A stretch of DNA of 64,000 bases, taken from NCBI RefSeq assembly GCF_037975245.1, contig NC_092575.1, positions 759,001 through 823,000 of the forward strand, given 5' to 3'. This document shows, in pieces, positions 50,204 to 60,624 of the stretch (position 1 is the stretch's first letter; every line of letters begins with the position of its first letter). The stretch is from Apostichopus japonicus (lineage: Eukaryota; Echinodermata; Holothuroidea; Aspidochirotida; Stichopodidae). The translations under genes were made by a program, and so were the position numbers. Under the pieces are notes generated by a model. It did no database searches and was not told the origin of the DNA. It saw nothing but the letters and a program-made list of their open reading frames with translations.

Positions 50204-51951
50204 ATGGAGGAAAATATATTATGTACGATTTTCGATTTTCATTTGTATATATATATATATATATAGCGTCGGTGCCAATTCTAGTAGCGTCGATATATAC
50301 CAGGGTGGCCTGTAGTGTCGGTGCAGAGGCCTGTGGCGTCGGTACTAGGTGCCTTAGTGATGAGAATTCCTTCAAGTTTTTGTTTGTTTTAACACGGCGG
50401 ACCATTCTATCATATTTGGGGGCAGTGCGGCTCTGCTTTCACCCCCAGATCCGTAGAAAGACGGCGGCTCTGCTTTCAGCTACTGTGAAGGTAATCCGAT
50501 GATACTTATAATTATGACATGGCAAAATAGAAATGATTTTATGCTATGCTGCAGTGATATCATCTCAGTAACTATCAGACCTCTGCTTAACTAAAAAGAG
50601 GATTATGCTGTATTTGAAAATTCCCGTTTCGTCTGTCCATAAAGTTATGTCACTTTTACAGCAGAGCCATATGGTTCTGGTTTAAGTGATGGCGCTCTTA
50701 ACTAATCAGACATCAGAAATAAATAGAGGGCTGAATATTGAGAGAGATTACTTCTTGCTGACATACTGATATAAATCTCTAATATTCTACAGTAAAACTT
50801 GATGGAAACATCAAACATCGGTATTAATTGACACCACGGTAATACTGTGTACATGAATGTACACGTGTGGGCAGACATTTTCGACATCGAAGTTAACTGT
50901 TTGGGAGATTCAGGAAATGTGAGGTGGAGATGAGGAGGGAAAATGAACCCGTCTATGGATTAAAAAATACATCTAAGAAAATAAGTTGGACACGGCGAAC
51001 TGGGGTGGGGAGAGGGCATTGTATGTGTTAACCTCCTCCTATAAGTACCACTACATCGCTACATGCTATTCTAGACTACCATGATAATTTTAATGTAGAT
51101 GACTGCCCTGATCTTTCCAAAGGACGTTCGGGCGAGTGGGAAGGGGGGGGGGGGCAGCATAAGTACTGTATCCTTTATTTCATAATTTGATATCATTCGA
51201 ATTTTCATGCGTAAGCAGTTCTTTTTGCCTGCTTCAATGGCTATTAAGGCACGTTTTATGTTTCTATACATTCTAATTAACAAACAGAACTGAAGAGTTT
51301 GCGAAGCCTGGGCGCTCCTTTTCTCCATCTAAGTTTCCAAGATAGTCCTTTTAAAGATAGGTTAAATGTCTTAAATGCTACTTTATAACTGAATTATAGC
51401 GTCATGTCCACAGACATTCATTTAATAGTACATGGGAATTCATTGTTATCTCTTACACATTTTAAAGTATTATATTATCTTCTTTTAACAAACAGAGTAA
51501 TATGACCCCTCGAAAATATTGTGCCTTATAAAATTCGATAAACAATCGAGTCTGCAGAGAGAGAGAGTCGTGTATTCGTTTTGTTCACTCAAATCATAAC
51601 CGTATTGACAATATTGTTCAGCAGGGCGGAGGAGCGGTCGTAGGTTTTTTTTTTATTGAAACATCGAAACGCTGTTCCCGCAAATTTCGTAGTACAATAC
51701 AGCTTTAGTATTTTCTTTTAATTGTAGTACAAAATTCTATTTTTGTGATTCAAAAATGTCCTTTTGTTATTTAGAAGTGAACATGTCATGAGAAATTAAG
51801 AAAAATGTAAACAGAAAGTACAAACTGTCCTTAAGATTTCTTTAATTTATATTTGCCTTTTCATTGAAGAAACAAAAGTAAGCAGAGTTAAAGTAGAATT
51901 TGTGCTTACGGCGAATGCGCAGATGCCATTTAATCGTCGGGTTGGTTATGT
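49837..51951. other. Interval between the two MITEs
   Basis: It contains two short (TA)n runs (50168-50200 and 50246-50265), a CpG-richer patch listed separately, and a G-tract near 51144-51154. No coding exon is supported. Confidence 0.6.
50266..50490 (+). promoter_or_regulatory. CpG-richer patch, possible promoter or 5' exon of the zinc-finger gene
   Basis: CpG dinucleotides cluster here (GCGTCGG, CACGGCGG, GACGGCGGC) against an AT-rich, CpG-poor background. GCGGCTCTGCTTTCA and GGCGGCTCTGCTTTCA repeat within it, and CTGTGAAG|GTAATC at 50490 could be a splice donor. The plus-strand gene begins coding at 53693 and needs an upstream first exon; this is a candidate only. Confidence 0.3.
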
Positions 51952-51959
51952 GGTTTACC

Positions 51960-52330
51960 CAGTGGCGTAGGAAGGTACTTTTGAGTGGGGGGCTGAAGAC
52001 TGATGGCCGGCCTGGGGGAGGGGTTTAAGGGGAGGGGTGTCCCCCTCCCCTTTGGATTTTTTTGCATTTCCAGGTAGCCTCAGATGCAATTTGGTGCAAT
52101 ATAGCACACTTCAACACCCACTCCATTTTGTAAACTTAATTTTGTATTTTCACCAGGCCTTAGATGCAATTTGGTGCTCCAAATGAGATTTTTTTTCTCA
52201 TTTGGAAATGAAAAAGGGGTTTTCTGACTTGCGAAGCGGGGGGGGGGGGCGGAATGATACTTCCGCCCTCCACATTTTTCACTGGGGGGGGGGCTGGCGC
52301 CCCCCAGCCCCCCCGGTTCCTACGCCCTTG
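51960..52330. mobile_element. hAT-like MITE, copy 2 (371 bp)
   Basis: The same element as 49454-49828, in the same orientation and nearly identical apart from homopolymer lengths and a few substitutions. It is flanked by a different perfect 8-bp duplication, GGTTTACC (51952-51959 and 52331-52338), so it is an independent insertion and not a segmental duplication. Confidence 0.92.
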
Positions 52331-53692
52331 GGTTTACCACTTCAAATCAACCTCGCATGTACCCCTGCCCCCGAAATTTAAATTTGTTCCCCTCCCCTCA
52401 GACCCCTCCCCGGATTGAACCCACTTGCGACTCCTGTTTTGATAAATGTAGCAATCTATAGCAAGTTGCGAAATACGAGACTCTGTAAAAATGATATTTA
52501 GGTATTCATAGTTGACGCTGCAGTTTCGCATTTATGAATGAAGCCTTGCAAAGTTACATGTTAAACTTCGCACGGTACGGTAAGGTTAACCCTGGTTGAT
52601 ACACAGTAGGACTTGTGTGTCCTAGAACTTGTACCGAATCGCTGTTCTACATCTGTACTTAATACAAAAGAAAAATATATTACGTGAGAATTACTCTCTT
52701 ATACGTGGTCATGTAAGACTTCGGGCTGGAATAGGCGTTAACTTAGGGGCTCAGGACAGCAGGCCGAGTGTTTTTGCTTTTCTGCCAAATACGATATGTC
52801 ACGGAACTTGGTCCTAGGCGTAGCCTTTATTATTGTTGTTAGGACTAACGCTAGGCCTCCTACGGTAACTGTTATTATAAGTTACTGTTAATCATGTCTA
52901 AACTTCACTGCAGTGCCAGTCGAGTTAGGAATAGCAATTACTAAGTTGGGGAAATAGAAGTACTTCATTTATTTCATTTGCAATGGCTAAGCATAAATTA
53001 GGCCTACCTTAAATAAATGCTAAAGCCTAGCCTAATCCTGTGTAAGTTACAGAATACTTTTACATTTTAAGGGGTAAAATACAGTATGTCAGCATGGTCA
53101 GATTGGCATACCTGTTCAAGCTGTGCAAGGCACGGCTCCTGCAGGTAAATTGGAACTTCTATTTAAAATAATTTGGATGATGGAAAACAGACAATTGAGC
53201 AATTTAGAGTAACAGATTAGGTTGAAGACAAGCAGTACAAATATTTGGAAGCTTGAAGAGAGAAAGGAGCTCTACAGTATGTACGGTATTCAGAGCAACT
53301 TATAAATATAGTGCTGTCATCTTGGATCTAGCTGTGCAGATGGTGTTGCATTGTGTGATGTATAGGTAACAGACCAGTTTCCAAAGTAATCACTGTACAT
53401 GTGACATTATAATATAGGTAGGGCATGCAAACACAATGCTGTTAATATGAATGTGTGTCCTTTTGTTGGCTAGCCATTATACATTAAAAATGTCATATTT
53501 GGTTCTTAAAATCTTAATCTCCTTAATGAAGCTTATGCAATGACATCATTTTTCTTTCATTATTTTCAGAGATGGGAAATGTCTGCCATGTGATTAAAAG
53601 ATCCTACTTTAGTACTTGTGAGCTCATGACTGTTAAAACATGTGAAAACATGAGAACTGGTATTTCAATGTGGAAGAAGAATCCTCTGAAAA
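52331..53692. other. Upstream region of the zinc-finger gene
   Basis: No coding exon is seen. Possible 5' UTR exon ends are CCTGCAG|GTAAAT near 53144 and an acceptor TATTTTCAG at 53569, which would open the exon holding the start codon. Confidence 0.4.
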
Positions 53693-53700
53693 ATGCCTAA
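53572..53700 (+). other. Upstream ORF (42 codons) overlapping the zinc-finger start
   Basis: Begins ATGGGAAATG just after a possible acceptor and ends TAA at 53698-53700, in a different frame from the main ORF, whose ATG is at 53693. If this exon is transcribed as drawn, the two overlap by eight bases and the uORF would limit initiation downstream. Confidence 0.4.
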
Positions 53701-53710
53701 ACTCATGTTG
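53693..53710 (+). CDS. Zinc-finger gene, coding exon 1 (MPKLML)
   Basis: Six codons before a GTGAGC donor at 53711. The frame has a TGA at 53687-53689, so the ATG at 53693 (A at -3) is the first possible start; the next Met is at 53705. Joining to GCTCATCC at 54153 keeps phase 0. Confidence 0.6.
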
Positions 53711-56700
53711 GTGAGCTACAACACATTGATACTTTTGTAATGAATATCACTTTATAACATTTGGGAGAATTGTTTGAGTGATTCATGTCACATTAATGTT
53801 TGACAGCATTTTGCAACTGATATGGAAGATAACATGACATGTTCCTTTAGGGACTAGAAACATCCTATAAATTGGATTATTGGTCAAGCAATCTGTCATG
53901 AAGTAGAGCTGCAATACAATATAAACATAACCACAATGATACCAATCCTGCAAAAGTAAATCATCTTTCTTCAGAAATAATAGTAAACAAAACCACAATT
54001 ATGATGAGGAACCTATTTCACAAAATTGTTGACGTGTTCATAGCGATCAAGCAAATGAAAATGAAATGAACAGATTGGCTTTGAGATCTCTTTGAAACTA
54101 CTTAGGTACCATACTGCAGCAAGTCTTCAAAAGACACTTTTCTATTTTTCAGGCTCATCCTTCGATAAGGGTTAAAGGATTTGAGAATGTTTGGGAGCCA
54201 GTCATTTGCACTGACAGGGAGTGTGAATTCAGGGAAAAGAGTGACCACATGCACTGCCCTCTATGTCCGCTCAAGGTCTGCAGTCAAGATGAAGCTTACA
54301 TCAAGATGCATTTCCGTGTAAAGCACGTGGATGAAGGAGTGGATTGTGAAGAAGGTACATAAAGTCTTTCTTGAACTAAACAAAATAGCAGCTGTTTCTT
54401 CTTACCCACAAAAGTGTTGTTATTTTGTATTTAACTTCAACGTCCAATGGCAATACAATTCCTTTGCCCTGATCCTATCATTCAAACTTGATTTTTTTTT
54501 TGAGGGGGGGGGGAAGGTAACCACTCTCTCAAGATTATTAACAATTGATGTGACAAAGTGTAACCAACTAATAAAATTGTGTCTGTTCAAGTATGTTAAA
54601 GAAAGACAGAAGTTTACACTGGAAATGCATCCAGCTTTTTTGAGCTGATTTAATTAAGTCTGTTCTTACTGTTATGATTATTATTTTGATATCCTCTTCA
54701 GGCTTCTTTAATCTGAAGTGTTTCTCCCATTGCTGGGTGATCAGTTGTCAGAAGGAGAAGCAAGTAAGGACACCACATTGGCACTGTCATCGCTGCGGAA
54801 GTGTATCCACCAAAAAAAATGAGTTACAATCTCATTTTGACAGCCCAAAGAACAAAGGAAAGCATGACACAGTGACACAGATAGTGCAGGTGAGATACAG
54901 AAAGCATGTAATGGCACATAGATACACATAGTACAGGTAAGATACAGAAAGCATGTAATGGCACATAGATACACATAGTACAGGTGATATTAGGAAAGCA
55001 TGTAATGGCGCATAGATACACATAGTACAGGTAAGATACAGAAAGCATGTAATGGCACATAGATACACATAGTACAGGTGAGATGCAGAAAGCATGTAAT
55101 GGCACATAGATACACATAGTACAGGTGAGATGCAGAAAGCATGTAATGGCACATAGGTAGACATAGTGAAAGAGTTATCAAAACTTCTTTATTCAAGTGT
55201 TCTATCCCAATTGATAGCTATCAAGTTGTGAATAAATGTTTTCAGTTCAAAGTAAAGCTGCTTTATATATATTTTTGTTTAATTTGCTGGACAGAATATT
55301 GTGACTATTTCCCTTGCCTTGCCGTCAAGAATGTTGACATCTTTCCACACATGAGTAGAGATTTAAAGAATATACCCATTTAAATATGTACTGTAACTAA
55401 TGTTGACTATATTGCCGGCTGCTATCAGTAGATTTTTTCTAACCTATATTACATTTTCAGAATATTAATCAGGGTATGAATGATCTTAAAAGCAAACAAA
55501 AGGACAAGAACCTGCCATCAGCCCAAAGACCCTCAAACAAACATGGTATGTATATGTCATTAATATATTGTGTGTATGGAAGTACCGTCTACTGTATATT
55601 AAATGCAACACTTTTATGTTCCAACTCAACGATTGATGAAAAATTGTACAGCAGGTAAAAAGGTGAACCTTGCAGTAAACATGCTAACATTTGGTAAAAG
55701 AGCTGGTTGCATATCCATAGTAAACCAGTAAAAACTAATCCGCTAGCACCTGATTCAATGAGGTGAGGGAAGGCTTGCAAATCTAGCTGGGGGTGATAGT
55801 CTGGCAGAAAGTGTCTCATTATGCAGGTACATAAAGCCCTACGAATGTATGATAGCTAATCAGCAATACATAGGGGCATGTCTAGTAGGAACACTCTCAA
55901 GTATTTTGTTTTGCTGTGAATTTATGTAATGACAATTAAGAACCCATCTTGAATCCTATATGAATAATATAAATAATGCAAAACAAAATTAGAATTAAAT
56001 AAATGTTCTGGTCACATAGTTTGCTTTAGTTGCAATGACGGATGTCCATTTGTAACTAAATTTATGTCAATTTGTAACTAAATTTTATGAAAATTTTATA
56101 AATGATGCAAAATTTAAAAAACCAAATACTGCTTTAAGACTTTGAGGTATATATACATCTTCCTCTTCAGACGTAACCACTCAGACCCTTAGTGAGCCGG
56201 CCAGTGTGTTACTAAACAGGACTGTATCTACAATGACGGAGGGTAGACTGTGTCAGTCAAGCAAAGCAGAATGTCTGAACCGAAGAAGTCAGTTAGTAGA
56301 GAGAACGATTCACCTGGAAGAAAATATATTATCCTTGAAGAATGAAAAGAATACCTTGGAAGATACCAATAAACACCTGCAAAGGGAGGCTAAACGGTTT
56401 AAAGAGAAGGTAATTGTTATATATATATCTCGATTGGAAATAATAGTATTTAGATCTATAGATTAGGTGGACCTAAATGGTTTTGAAGGAATTGTAGTTA
56501 TCGGAAGCTAAACTAATATGTGGATCTAAATGGTTTCAATGAAAAGGTAGTTATGAAAATGAAAATAATTGTACATTCAAGAATGAATCAGCACAGATTA
56601 TGAAAAGGTAATTACTATGAATTTAAATGTTTGTTAATTTATTGAATAATGAATTCAATTAGTATAAAGAATAGGTACTTATGATAGGATTGTGGGGGGG

Positions 56701-59700
56701 GGTGGGCATGGCAGGAGGTTTGACACTCCAGTAGAAGTGTCATTTACTTTACTGTATTGGTTGCAGTTGAAAATTTTGATTATATACATTAAATGCTGGT
56801 TACCAACACAATTCACAGATTTCATGAAAGTTTTGTTCTGGTGTTTACTTATTTAATTTAAGTTAAACTTCCAGTAAACCAGCAATTTTGTGTGTTCTAA
56901 TGAAGGCTATTTGTTTTAGACAGTTAGTAAAACATTCAACAACCAGACGTAATATTGTCACTGGATTTTGGATAATTGTGAGCCCTGTTGTGAACAGATT
57001 CCTCGTTTATTATTAATGAAAGTACATATGGGACCTACGTATCAACAATATTATTGATCTGTGATAATACTATATGTAAATCGCATTAATAATGAAATTA
57101 CATTTAGGACCTATAGCACATGTCAACAATATTATTGATCTGTGATAATACTATGTAAATCGTTTCATTAATAATGAAATTACATTTAGGACCTATTGTA
57201 CATGTCAACGACATTATTGATCTGCGATAATACTATATATAAATCGATTCTCTCAAGCTTATACAACATCTTACAAATGTAAAAGTTTTCACACTGAAAG
57301 TTACCAATAAACCAATAATATCTGTAATGATATTAAGGAATTTAAAAGAAACAGTCATAAATCTCAAAACTGTTCACCCAAGAAGTGAGACTTCATGTAT
57401 TTCCCATCAGAAACTGCCATTTTAAGCATTAAACTGGTTCCCTGTTCAGACCACTTATCCAAGCATCTATGGGAAGAGTTTGTCAAAATATTTCCTGAAT
57501 CCTGTCTCCTATGTGCATTTCCTTTCTTTTTTTCAATTGTCAGCTCTTGAAGGCGACTCGTGACAACACAAAGCTGAGGCGTCAGCTGAAAATTGTGACA
57601 GCAATCATGCTCATCCCGGGAAGAAACAGGAATACCCAAGAGAGCTCACCACCATCTAATCAGCCGAAAGTGACAACAAAGAGCTCGCAGAATGGTCCTT
57701 CAGATGTGCCTGTACCTGAAACCAGCATCGATGTCTCCGTGGAGAATGATAAACCATCCAATAGTGCTCTTCCCAGTCCAGCACGTACATGTCAAAATAC
57801 CACCAGTGTAGTAACACTGCCTTCTGTGACAGTGAGCTTATCATCCCCATCATCTTTGTCAAGTTCCTCATCTTCGTCATCACTTGATACAGATAGCAGT
57901 AGTGATGCAACAGAGCAGCTTGGAGGAAGGAATACTGATGTAACCGTCACTGCCCCATCAGTTATATCGAGGAACGATCATTTACCTATTGAAAGCACCT
58001 CCTTGGTCACCAACTGCACTGCAAGTGTTAGGAATCAGTCATCACCATACCTATCTGGTGACTCCATCTCGCCTGCCTCTGTCACCACGAGTAAGGAAAC
58101 TAGCAGCAAACATCAATGTGATGAGAATTCCCTGATGATGAGAACCATCACTAGTTCTCAATCTCCTTGTAGCTCTTCATCATTCACCAATACTTCAAAC
58201 TCCCTGTGCCAATCCCAGTCCACCAGAGACACTGGTCCTTTAGTACTTAACAAACTTTCTTCTTTCTCATCACCAAATGAAAGGCTAGCAATTGTCGACA
58301 CGCCCCTGTCCTTGAACCAAACACAACGTTTACAAAGTGAAGCAGATAAATTACCAGGAATAATTCACCCTGCCTCTGTTTCTTCTGAAATGACTTCCAC
58401 AATGGTTCAATGCTATGTAAGGCTGCCAGAGGGAGACATTTCCCCTTGTTCTGCATCGGACATGGTAACACAACAGAGCACCTCTGCTGTACCCATTACT
58501 AATTCCTCTGAGAACACATTGGATTTTCTTCCTGTCAATGTTTCTGGTGGAACTCTGATTCAAGCTGAGCAAGAAGTTGTAAGTATGCCTCTCAGTAGAG
58601 ACGGAGATAATGTAAGTCATGAGGGATTAATTCAGGCAGATACTAAACTTCGATCAGGAACCGGAAAGACTTCGTCAGGTAGCGTGGTTAAAATTCCCGC
58701 AAGAAACAAGAAGAAACAACAGTCACCATCATCCTCTGTTAGAGCTCCTCTCGGTAAAAATATGAGCGGCACTCACCTCTCTGCGGAGAGCAGCTCAAGG
58801 CTACTGATGAGTTTAGCTACCAAAGTAATGGAGAGAGCTCTAACTAATGCAAGGAAACCAGAGGACACAAGAAAACATTCAGCAGGTTTGAGCAGCAAGA
58901 AAACCCTGAAGACAAATAGTAATACTAGAGGACCGTTACGGTTTGTATCAGGGGATCCAAACACTGTCGTGGGTAGAGGGAAGAGTGTGTCAGATACTGT
59001 GAAGAAGAAAACTGCTTCAACGTCAAAAGAGTCCAGTACAGCTGCAGGGGATGGTGATGTTGTACATAACGATGGCAGGATAAGTGTTTCCTCAATGTCA
59101 GAGATCTCCAGTACTGATAGAGGTGTGATAACTGTACCTGCTCTACCTCTAACTACAGCTTCTGATAAGAGACCAACTGATTCCATAGTTACCAGTACAA
59201 ATATCTCCGCAATTGAGAGACCTTCCTCGTTATTGACAGAGGATCTCGACAAGCTGTCGACCACATTATCCAACCAGATAAAGGACACGTTGGCAACGAT
59301 AAGTAGCGACTCGCCCTTGAATGTGTCACTTGAAGCAAGTGACAGTTTCCCAGGGCAGTCTACTATAGCTTGTTCTCAGAGCATGATGGCAGGGATTAAT
59401 CAACAAGAGCAAACCCGTACAGAAGGGCAACTATGTGACGATATAAGCTCAGTAAGAGACGAGCCCACCGTACAGGTGAACCAATCAAATGATTGCGTTG
59501 ACGCAATGAGCTTAGATGTAAACCAAAGAGAGTTTTCTAATTCAGCAATATCTAATTTGGGGCATAAGGAGCAATCTTCCTTCAATCTTCTCGATGCTGG
59601 CGATAAAAGTTCCAATCCAGTAAAACCTTGCGAGCCTGCCGATAGAAGAGTTAATAGTGAAATAAGCAATCAGGCACGTAAGAGAGCACTCACCAAAATA

Positions 59701-60624
59701 GTGGATACGGACTTTGAAGCTCTTAGTCCAGGTATCTCGTCGATGGTAGCATCAAGCTCCTCCTCCTCCACCTCCTCATGTAATGGGATTCCTACGCCAA
59801 TCGGTACGGGTACATCATTGTTCTCAAGTGATGGTACTATTGAGTCCTTACTGGATCTACGCGAATACGATCTGTCGTCTGTAGTAGATTCACTCTCTGC
59901 ATCAGATAATCATGAGAGGTCCGGTGCAGATGAGATTCCAGACACTGAGTCTCTCCTTGAACTCTTCGAAAGAACTTTCAGTGGCGGAGGACAGGACATG
60001 AGCGTTATTGACCAGTTGTCATACCCTTCCATTCTAGAAGAAAGAGAAGAAAGGAGCGATTTCCCCTCATATTCTTCACAGTTGTCTTCCATTTTCTTGG
60101 CCAACTCGGACAATGAGCAAAGTTTGCATGAAAGAGATAACGTTTTGATCGACATTGCCAACTTCTGTGATAATAACATCTCTCCATTGCTCACAAGTGC
60201 CAGCCCTTCTCACAGTTCAAATTTCTTGTCAATCCTACGAGAAATGGAGGACAACCAGACCAACATCGGTGAGTCTCTGTCTCAAGCAAGCTCTCATTTG
60301 AGAGACAGAGAAGATAACGAGACCGACAGAAGCCAGATATCAGCCAATCAACTCAACCAATCGGAAGCAGCAGCAGCCTCAAGGTTAACTGACGACAACA
60401 CTTTGGACAACCACAGAGGAGCCAGTGCTGCCTGTAGTCCAACCTTAGAGATCAACAACGTGAACAGTCTGCTGTCAGAATTGAGAGAGGGTGAAAAACA
60501 AGATTCTCGCAGAAGGAAACATGAAAAGCGGAAAGGTAAGAAACGATCGAGGAGTCGAGAAAGAAGTCGAAAACCAAAGAAAAAGAAACGGAAAAGGAAT
60601 GGCAATACTGAGTTACTTTCATGA
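53693..60624 (+). CDS. Zinc-finger/coiled-coil protein with RS-Lys tail, 6 coding exons, ~1,270 aa, family not recognised
   Basis: Join: 53693-53710, 54153-54354, 54702-54889, 55461-55545, 56171-56409, 57544-60624. All junctions are GT-AG and in phase. Order in the protein: a C2H2-like zinc region 25-64 (C41, C44, H59, H64, with C25/C30 before it); a second finger C102, C105, H118, H128; a linker; a coiled coil about 202-270 crossing the exon 5/6 junction; a Ser/Thr-rich region with a serine run about 340-365; an acidic, Leu/Ser-rich stretch in the last third; and a basic tail from about 1227 with KGKKRSRSRERSRKPKKKKR. The tail looks like a nuclear localisation or RNA-processing type sequence, so a nuclear protein is likely (inference). 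I cannot name an ortholog. The 1,026-codon last exon is mostly predicted disorder. Confidence 0.82.
54153..54354 (+). CDS. Zinc-finger gene, exon 2 (first zinc fingers)
   Basis: Acceptor TATTTTTCAG, donor GTACAT. It encodes AHPSIRVKGFENVWEPVICT onward, with CPLCPLKVC, then KMHFRVKH. The C-x2-C-x14-H-x4-H spacing suits a C2H2-type finger. Confidence 0.85.
54702..54889 (+). CDS. Zinc-finger gene, exon 3 (second finger)
   Basis: Acceptor CCTCTTCAG, donor GTGAGATAC. It encodes FFNLKCFSHC and HWHCHRCGSVSTKKNELQSH, then KGKH. The Cys/His-rich start (C80, H83, C84, C89) could add another zinc site. The donor lies in the first unit of the 47-bp array. Confidence 0.87.
54888..55169. repeat. 47-bp tandem repeat x 6 spanning a splice donor
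   Basis: Units start AGGT at 54888, 54935, 54982, 55029, 55076 and 55123, an exact 47-bp period. Each reads AG|GT(G/A)A..., followed by AAAGCATGTAATGGC and AGATACACATAGT. The first AG|GT is the exon 3 donor, so the array copies the exon-intron boundary. Confidence 0.96.
55461..55545 (+). CDS. Zinc-finger gene, exon 4 (Lys/Asn-rich linker)
   Basis: Acceptor CATTTTCAG, donor GTATGT. It encodes NINQGMNDLKSKQKDKNLPS and AQRPSNKH. It is a short, low-complexity linker; support is from phase and splice sites only. Confidence 0.75.
56171..56409 (+). CDS. Zinc-finger gene, exon 5 (coiled coil)
   Basis: Acceptor CCTCTTCAG, donor GTAATT. It encodes VTTQTLSEPASVLLNRTVST then a heptad-like stretch LVERTIHLEENILSLKNEKN to KRFKEK, with Leu/Ile at a and d positions, continuing as LLKATRDNTKLRRQL in exon 6. 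Confidence 0.85.
56410..57543 (+). other. Zinc-finger gene, intron 5
   Basis: It contains donor-like partial copies of the exon 5 end near 56472-56610 (see findings) and an 81-bp tandem repeat at 57008-57248. A G-tract lies near 56693-56703. Confidence 0.8.
57008..57248. repeat. ~81-bp tandem repeat x ~3
   Basis: CAACAATATTATTGATCTG-type landmarks at 57043, 57124 and 57206 (the last as CAACGACATTATTG), each with GATAATACTAT and GTAAATCG-like words and AATGAAA.TACAT. Confidence 0.9.
57544..60624 (+). CDS. Zinc-finger gene, exon 6 (1,026 codons, Ser-rich, basic tail)
   Basis: Acceptor TCAATTGTCAG; stop TGA at 60622-60624. After the end of the coiled coil the sequence is Ser/Thr/Asn-rich with no fold that I recognise. 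Short hydrophobic-acidic patches such as SLLDLREYDLSSVVDSLSAS and ESLLELFERTF could be interaction motifs. The tail is RS/Lys-rich. The length of the open frame in AT-rich DNA and the in-phase upstream exons make it real coding sequence. Confidence 0.92.
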   Translation, partial: LLKATRDNTKLRRQLKIVTAIMLIPGRNRNTQESSPPSNQPKVTTKSSQNGPSDVPVPETSIDVSVENDKPSNSALPSPARTCQNTTSVVTLPSVTVSLSSPSSLSSSSSSSSLDTDSSSDATEQLGGRNTDVTVTAPSVISRNDHLPIESTSLVTNCTASVRNQSSPYLSGDSISPASVTTSKETSSKHQCDENSLMMRTITSSQSPCSSSSFTNTSNSLCQSQSTRDTGPLVLNKLSSFSSPNERLAIVDTPLSLNQTQRLQSEADKLPGIIHPASVSSEMTSTMVQCYVRLPEGDISPCSASDMVTQQSTSAVPITNSSENTLDFLPVNVSGGTLIQAEQEVVSMPLSRDGDNVSHEGLIQADTKLRSGTGKTSSGSVVKIPARNKKKQQSPSSSVRAPLGKNMSGTHLSAESSSRLLMSLATKVMERALTNARKPEDTRKHSAGLSSKKTLKTNSNTRGPLRFVSGDPNTVVGRGKSVSDTVKKKTASTSKESSTAAGDGDVVHNDGRISVSSMSEISSTDRGVITVPALPLTTASDKRPTDSIVTSTNISAIERPSSLLTEDLDKLSTTLSNQIKDTLATISSDSPLNVSLEASDSFPGQSTIACSQSMMAGINQQEQTRTEGQLCDDISSVRDEPTVQVNQSNDCVDAMSLDVNQREFSNSAISNLGHKEQSSFNLLDAGDKSSNPVKPCEPADRRVNSEISNQARKRALTKIVDTDFEALSPGISSMVASSSSSSTSSCNGIPTPIGTGTSLFSSDGTIESLLDLREYDLSSVVDSLSASDNHERSGADEIPDTESLLELFERTFSGGGQDMSVIDQLSYPSILEEREERSDFPSYSSQLSSIFLANSDNEQSLHERDNVLIDIANFCDNNISPLLTSASPSHSSNFLSILREMEDNQTNIGESLSQASSHLRDREDNETDRSQISANQLNQSEAAAASRLTDDNTLDNHRGASAACSPTLEINNVNSLLSELREGEKQDSRRRKHEKRKGKKRSRSRERSRKPKKKKRKRNGNTELLS

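Noticed and set aside
54741-55196. Minus-strand ORFs with repeated CVSMCHYMLS-type segments
   Set aside because: The 47-bp array is open in three shifted frames (47 is not a multiple of 3); no conserved protein.
57656-60605. Several 60-171-codon minus-strand ORFs opposite the large exon
   Set aside because: Antisense shadows of the Ser-rich plus-strand frame.
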